A program made the position numbers and the translations under genes. A stretch of DNA of 64,000 nucleotides. It comes from Planoprotostelium fungivorum. Lineage: Eukaryota > Evosea > Variosea > Cavosteliida > Cavosteliaceae. Below the pieces are notes generated by a model that was given only the letters and a program-made list of their open reading frames with translations, was not told the DNA's origin and searched no databases. The first letter of the stretch is position 1; each line of letters opens with the position of its first letter. The stretch is from contig MDYQ01000021.1 of NCBI GenBank assembly GCA_003024175.1, forward strand, positions 1 to 64,000. Direction: 5' to 3'. Below, in pieces: positions 60,717-64,000 of the stretch.

Positions 60717-61556
60717 ATGAACGATATTTACGATAGACATTCTGTGAAGTCAATCGTCAGCTGTAACGCGATGCCTCACGGTAACGACCGCGTCTGGGAG
60801 CAATTTCGCACGACACTTCTCGCGATAGTGACCCGAATTCTCGACTTCTCGACCGAGAAAAGAACTTCAGCCCCGAGTTTGCAAAAGAAGCTGATGCGTC
60901 ATTCTGCAACCACAGAAGAATACTTACACTGCTGCGAGCTACTTGAAGCATACATGGAGAGCACCACGATCGCGAGAGAGAACAAGGATCAGAGGTGACG
61001 CGATGATGTTTGAGGGAGTGTCTGAAAGATGTAGATCATCACAGGAAATGAGTGAAGGACTGCCAAAGATGCTGGTCGTGTTCGATTACGAGGCCGCTCA
61101 GCCGACAGATCTGACCATCAGAGAGGGAGAGATCGTTACGATCATCGCCAAATACGACGACGGCTGGTGGCTAGGGGCCAGGTGATCACACTCGACTCCA
61201 CCTTCTGACGTCGCGCCAGTGCGTCGACCAACAAGATCGGCCTCATACCTTCCAATCATCTCGAAGTTTTGCCTCGATCTCTGTTCATCGCCAAGGCCAT
61301 CGCCGACTTCACCCCCTACGAGAAGGGAGACTTGTCATTCGAACATGGAGACGTTCTCGTTGTCTCAGAGGCCAATCGATTAGAGGGCGCATGGTGGTAC
61401 GCGAAGAAGCTAGTCGATGGAGAATGGCAGGAAGGATACGTACCATCGAATCACGTGGAGGCGTTAGACGAGGAGACGAAGAGAATGTATGCAAGATGGA
61501 CGAAGCAGATATTCATGGAAGACCTCATGCGACCGATAGAGAAGATGTCAAGATGA
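60717..61556 (+). CDS. protein with two SH3 domains
   Basis: ATG at 60717 begins a helical N-terminal region (VWEQFRTTLLAIVTRILDF, ATTEEYLHCCELLEAYM). An intron (about 60997-61033) joins to SSQEMSEGLPKMLVVFDYEA, the start of SH3-1: ALYDY-type VVFDYEA, EGEIVTIIAKYDDGWWLGA, then, after a second intron, STNKIGLIPSNHLEV. SH3-2 follows: FIAKAIADFTPYEKGDLSF, GDVLVVSEANRLEGAWWYAK and EGYVPSNHVEAL. Both have the WW and P-S-N-H/Y residues that bind PxxP. About 260 aa; an adaptor for actin or endocytic complexes is likely. Confidence 0.8.
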
Positions 61557-61648
61557 ATTGTATCAATAGATTGTATATAGCTATGGAGTATTGATGTCAC
61601 ACGATTCATGAGACGATGTCCACAGATTTACATTTGTGTTGACTTATA

Positions 61649-61822
61649 TCAAGCTCCTCCCTCTCTCTTTTCGTATTCGAGCTCTATGGCCTCTTCATAC
61701 AGTTCATCGGCGGTCCTCTGATCGATGACTCGATCGTTCGTCTTGCTCGTTTCATTGACAATAGGAGCTGTCTGTTGCTCGTCCTGCGTCTGCTTGTTCG
61801 CGTCGCTCTTCTCTGTGTTCAT
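61649..61822 (-). CDS. small acidic, Gln/Glu-rich protein
   Basis: ATG at 61822 gives 57 residues, MNTEKSDANKQTQDEQQ..., ending in a helical acidic part (RTADELYEEAIELEYEKRE). It may be longer through an open upstream extension (FTTRGIGPRSSITKQN). The composition is protein-like; the family is not recognised. It converges with the SH3 gene. Confidence 0.45.
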   Translation of the reverse strand: MNTEKSDANKQTQDEQQTAPIVNETSKTNDRVIDQRTADELYEEAIELEYEKREGGA

Positions 61823-62434
61823 GTTTTGTTTTGTGATGCTCGATCTGGGCCCAATTCCTCTCGTTGTAAAATCAGTCACTTCACTTTCATTGAACGTGAT
61901 TTCCGGAATTGAATTTATTTGCTTTTACAAATACATGATTCAGTTTTTCTGGTTGGTAGTCAAATGGTGCATTGAGAATGGATCACTTCTCTCCCGACTA
62001 CTGGAATATGCACGACAAAAAAATTAGTGATCCAAATGCATGGACACCAACCAGAAAAACCAAATCACATTGCTGTTCATCACTGCTGATTGCGTATGGA
62101 TGCCTTGGTTCAGGGCATCATGATTCTTCTCACCTCTAGGATGGAGAAGTATCACCACAGGTGAAACGTTGCTTGTAGACGCCGAGTAACTATAACAACC
62201 GGACTCCGTCATGTAAAAGATGTTCGACGACAAATTCACCCAGCAACTTCTACCTCAGACCAGATTCCATAGACGATGGTGGAATGATCGTGCACAGTTG
62301 AGAAGACAACCTGCATTCGTGGTGGAAATATATGGGCGGTAGTTGAAACTGACACATATAACAATCGCGGACAGACCTGAAGGGGGAATTAAGGCGGACG
62401 GTTGCATACCAGCCGGCACCGACACAGCGACGAG
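61823..62434. other. divergent gap before the right-edge receptor gene
   Basis: About 610 bp between the small minus ORF and the plus-strand receptor. A minus open frame at 62024-62239 shows no domain. Probably holds promoters of both flanking genes; nothing else supported. Confidence 0.35.
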
Positions 62435-64000
62435 ATGAGGGTATGTCTATCTCCCCTTCTCAACTTCCTGCTCACCGTTCCACTCTTTGTTGCCGATAAG
62501 CTTGTGTCGTTCACTTTGTCCCAGCAGAATTACACTTCGGGTGAGAATGAGACGATCCCGACAGACATTGACTGGAGCAAGCAAGATGGACGTTTCATCA
62601 ACCCACCAGGGTGAACGTCATCCTTCTGGACGGGCAGTACACAAACATGCCTTGGACTTTCTCGAGTGCCAGCAGCAACATCACAGGTCTGACCGTCTCT
62701 AGGTGGATTGAATTGAAAAGGAAGTACTGAATCTACGATCAGCCGCAAAGGTTCTTTGAATGTCGTGATTCGTGATTCCGCCATCGAAATGAGCGGTATG
62801 GATGTCACCTTCTCTCGTCTCTGCGTGTGGTATGATGGATGGACAGTTCATCGGTCGGTCAGACATCGATCTCACCACTGATTCAGCTCAGGTGAATTTC
62901 AACAGATCGCTCAAGGGTGACGTCCATCAACACTCCAGTTGTGCTCATTCGCAACACGTTCTACTCGTCAGGTGCCACTATCAGAGGCAATGGGACTCTC
63001 CTCTCTACGGACAATCTCTCAGTTGAGCAGAGGTGCACTGTGGGGTTTCGATCAGGCCAACATCACCTCATTGCGCGATCACTTTCTCTCTTGCAGTCTG
63101 GCCTGCGATCTGAAGCCCGCCAATGCCATATCTTCCCTCGTCGTCGATCGATACATCAACGGGACCAATCTACCTGTCATATTGGGTGTATCCATCGGTG
63201 AGTCGTCCGTATTCCAACTCGTGATTCAAATGAGTCAAGGTGCGAGAGTCCTCATTCTGTTGGTCATACTGGTGGGAATCATCCTAGTAAGAAGGTATCG
63301 AATTGCGAGGGGATTGTAAGCACAATTTTCCACCGTCGATTATTCGTCGATCAATCTGGGAGCGGCGAAGAAATCGATCTTAGATTGGGCGGTGAGTCGT
63401 ATCAGTAAAATATCTTTCTGATCCACGCCAGGAATTCAAGAACGTTCGCGAGATCGGCAGGTGAAATCATCGACATCGAACATCTATTTCGATGTACATG
63501 AAGCCATCATCAGAAAGATTTCGATTATCATTCTCGATTGATCTCGATCAGTAGTTCGTTTGGAGTGGTGTACTAGGCAGAGTGGAGGGAGCTCGCGGTT
63601 GCAGTGAGATGATTCGCGTGAAGAATGATCTGAAGAGAGAGACAGATCAAACAGATCCGAAGTGAAAACGTATCACAAGAGCAAGTGGTCGAATTCTGGC
63701 GAGAAGTGGCCATCATTCAAGGACTCAGAGCTCATCCCAACGTCGTCACTTGACGAGTCCTACGAAAGTGAACGACGTTAAAGATGAACAGGAAATCACT
63801 TACCCACCATCTCCTCTCAGTTTAGTCATGTGATTTCTCTTCTTGTTCTGTAATGGTCAGCGCTGAAAAGAAGAAAAGAGAGTTCTGTGAAGGAGGATCA
63901 CTCTACGACTTCTTGCGAAAAGGAACGATCAGTTCCACTCAAAAGCTGAACTTTGGGAAAGAAAGAAACGGCTGACTATCTATCTATCTTCAAACATGAG
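62435..64000 (+). CDS. receptor kinase (TKL-like), cut by the right edge, with an in-frame stop
   Basis: Signal peptide MRVCLSPLLNFLLTVPLFVA at 62435. The ectodomain has beta-helix-like character (VNVILLDGQYTNMP, LNVVIRDSAIEMSGMDVTF, TPVVLIRNTFYSSG). One TM helix (ARVLILLVILVGIILV, about 63.24-63.29 kb) precedes a kinase domain: glycine loop SSSFGVVY, then ...EWRELAVAIR, VEFWREVAIIQGLRAHPNVVT and IEFCEGGSLYDFLRKG. A TAG at about 63573 directly follows FGVVY where kinases have a charged residue, and the beta-3 lysine position reads VAIR. Either a recent pseudogene, a sequence error, or an exon edge I misplace. The catalytic loop lies beyond the window. Confidence 0.65.

Overview
The window is nuclear DNA of an intron-dense unicellular eukaryote. 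Nearly every gene is cut by short GT-AG introns (about 35-90 nt), genes lie 30-300 bp apart on both strands, tRNA and 5S rRNA genes sit singly between or inside protein genes, and TKL-type receptor kinases and IPT-domain receptors are present. I infer an amoebozoan, most like the protostelid/variosean amoebae; this is an inference from architecture and gene content, not from a database match.

Layout. 0.9-2.5 kb: type I DAHP synthase (+). 3.2-4.0 kb: a small secreted protein (+). 4.1-13.8 kb: a tandem family on the minus strand, namely two complete paralogous receptors (signal peptide, N-glycosylated ectodomain, GAIN/GPS-like site, one TM helix, kinase-fold domain with degraded catalytic motifs) and a mosaic pseudogene third copy. 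14.1-17.7 kb: TEX2/Nvj2-like TM-PH-SMP lipid-transfer protein. 17.8-19.5 kb: exosome subunit CSL4 (+) convergent with a cyclophilin (-). 19.6-26.6 kb: a two-TM protein, initiator tRNA-Met, an ARM/HEAT-WD40 protein with tRNA-Cys in an intron, CCZ1 and SFT2. 26.6-28.3 kb: secreted subtilisin. 29.1-36.5 kb: secreted DPBB/cysteine-repeat protein, BPI/LBP-like protein, Gfo/Idh/MocA dehydrogenase and glycogen branching enzyme. 36.9 kb: 5S rRNA. 37.8-44.7 kb: zinc-ribbon protein, GH79-like glycosidase, a short CSL/Rel-like protein, an intronless APH-type phosphotransferase, a SAM-like protein and PINX1. 44.8-49.7 kb: a receptor with plexin-like order (propeller-like N-terminus, IPT/PSI repeats, TM, cytoplasmic RasGAP). 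49.8-54.8 kb: CNOT3, an unknown coiled-coil protein and a two-LIM protein. 55.1-60.0 kb: an AT-richer 4.9-kb element with ~177-bp terminal inverted repeats lying in a host gene, containing a 763-bp duplication around the single N (probable assembly seam). 60.5-64 kb: a two-SH3 protein, a small acidic ORF, and the start of another receptor kinase running off the edge.

The standout candidates are the plexin-like RasGAP receptor, the paired GPS-like receptor pseudokinases, and the unclassified TIR element with its tandem mini-exons. Housekeeping content (translation and RNA turnover: CSL4, CNOT3, tRNAs, 5S; membrane traffic: CCZ1, SFT2, TEX2-like; central metabolism: DAHP synthase, GBE1) surrounds these accessory loci, with no sign of operons. 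Exon joins quoted below were worked out by eye from GT/AG sites and reading-frame continuity.
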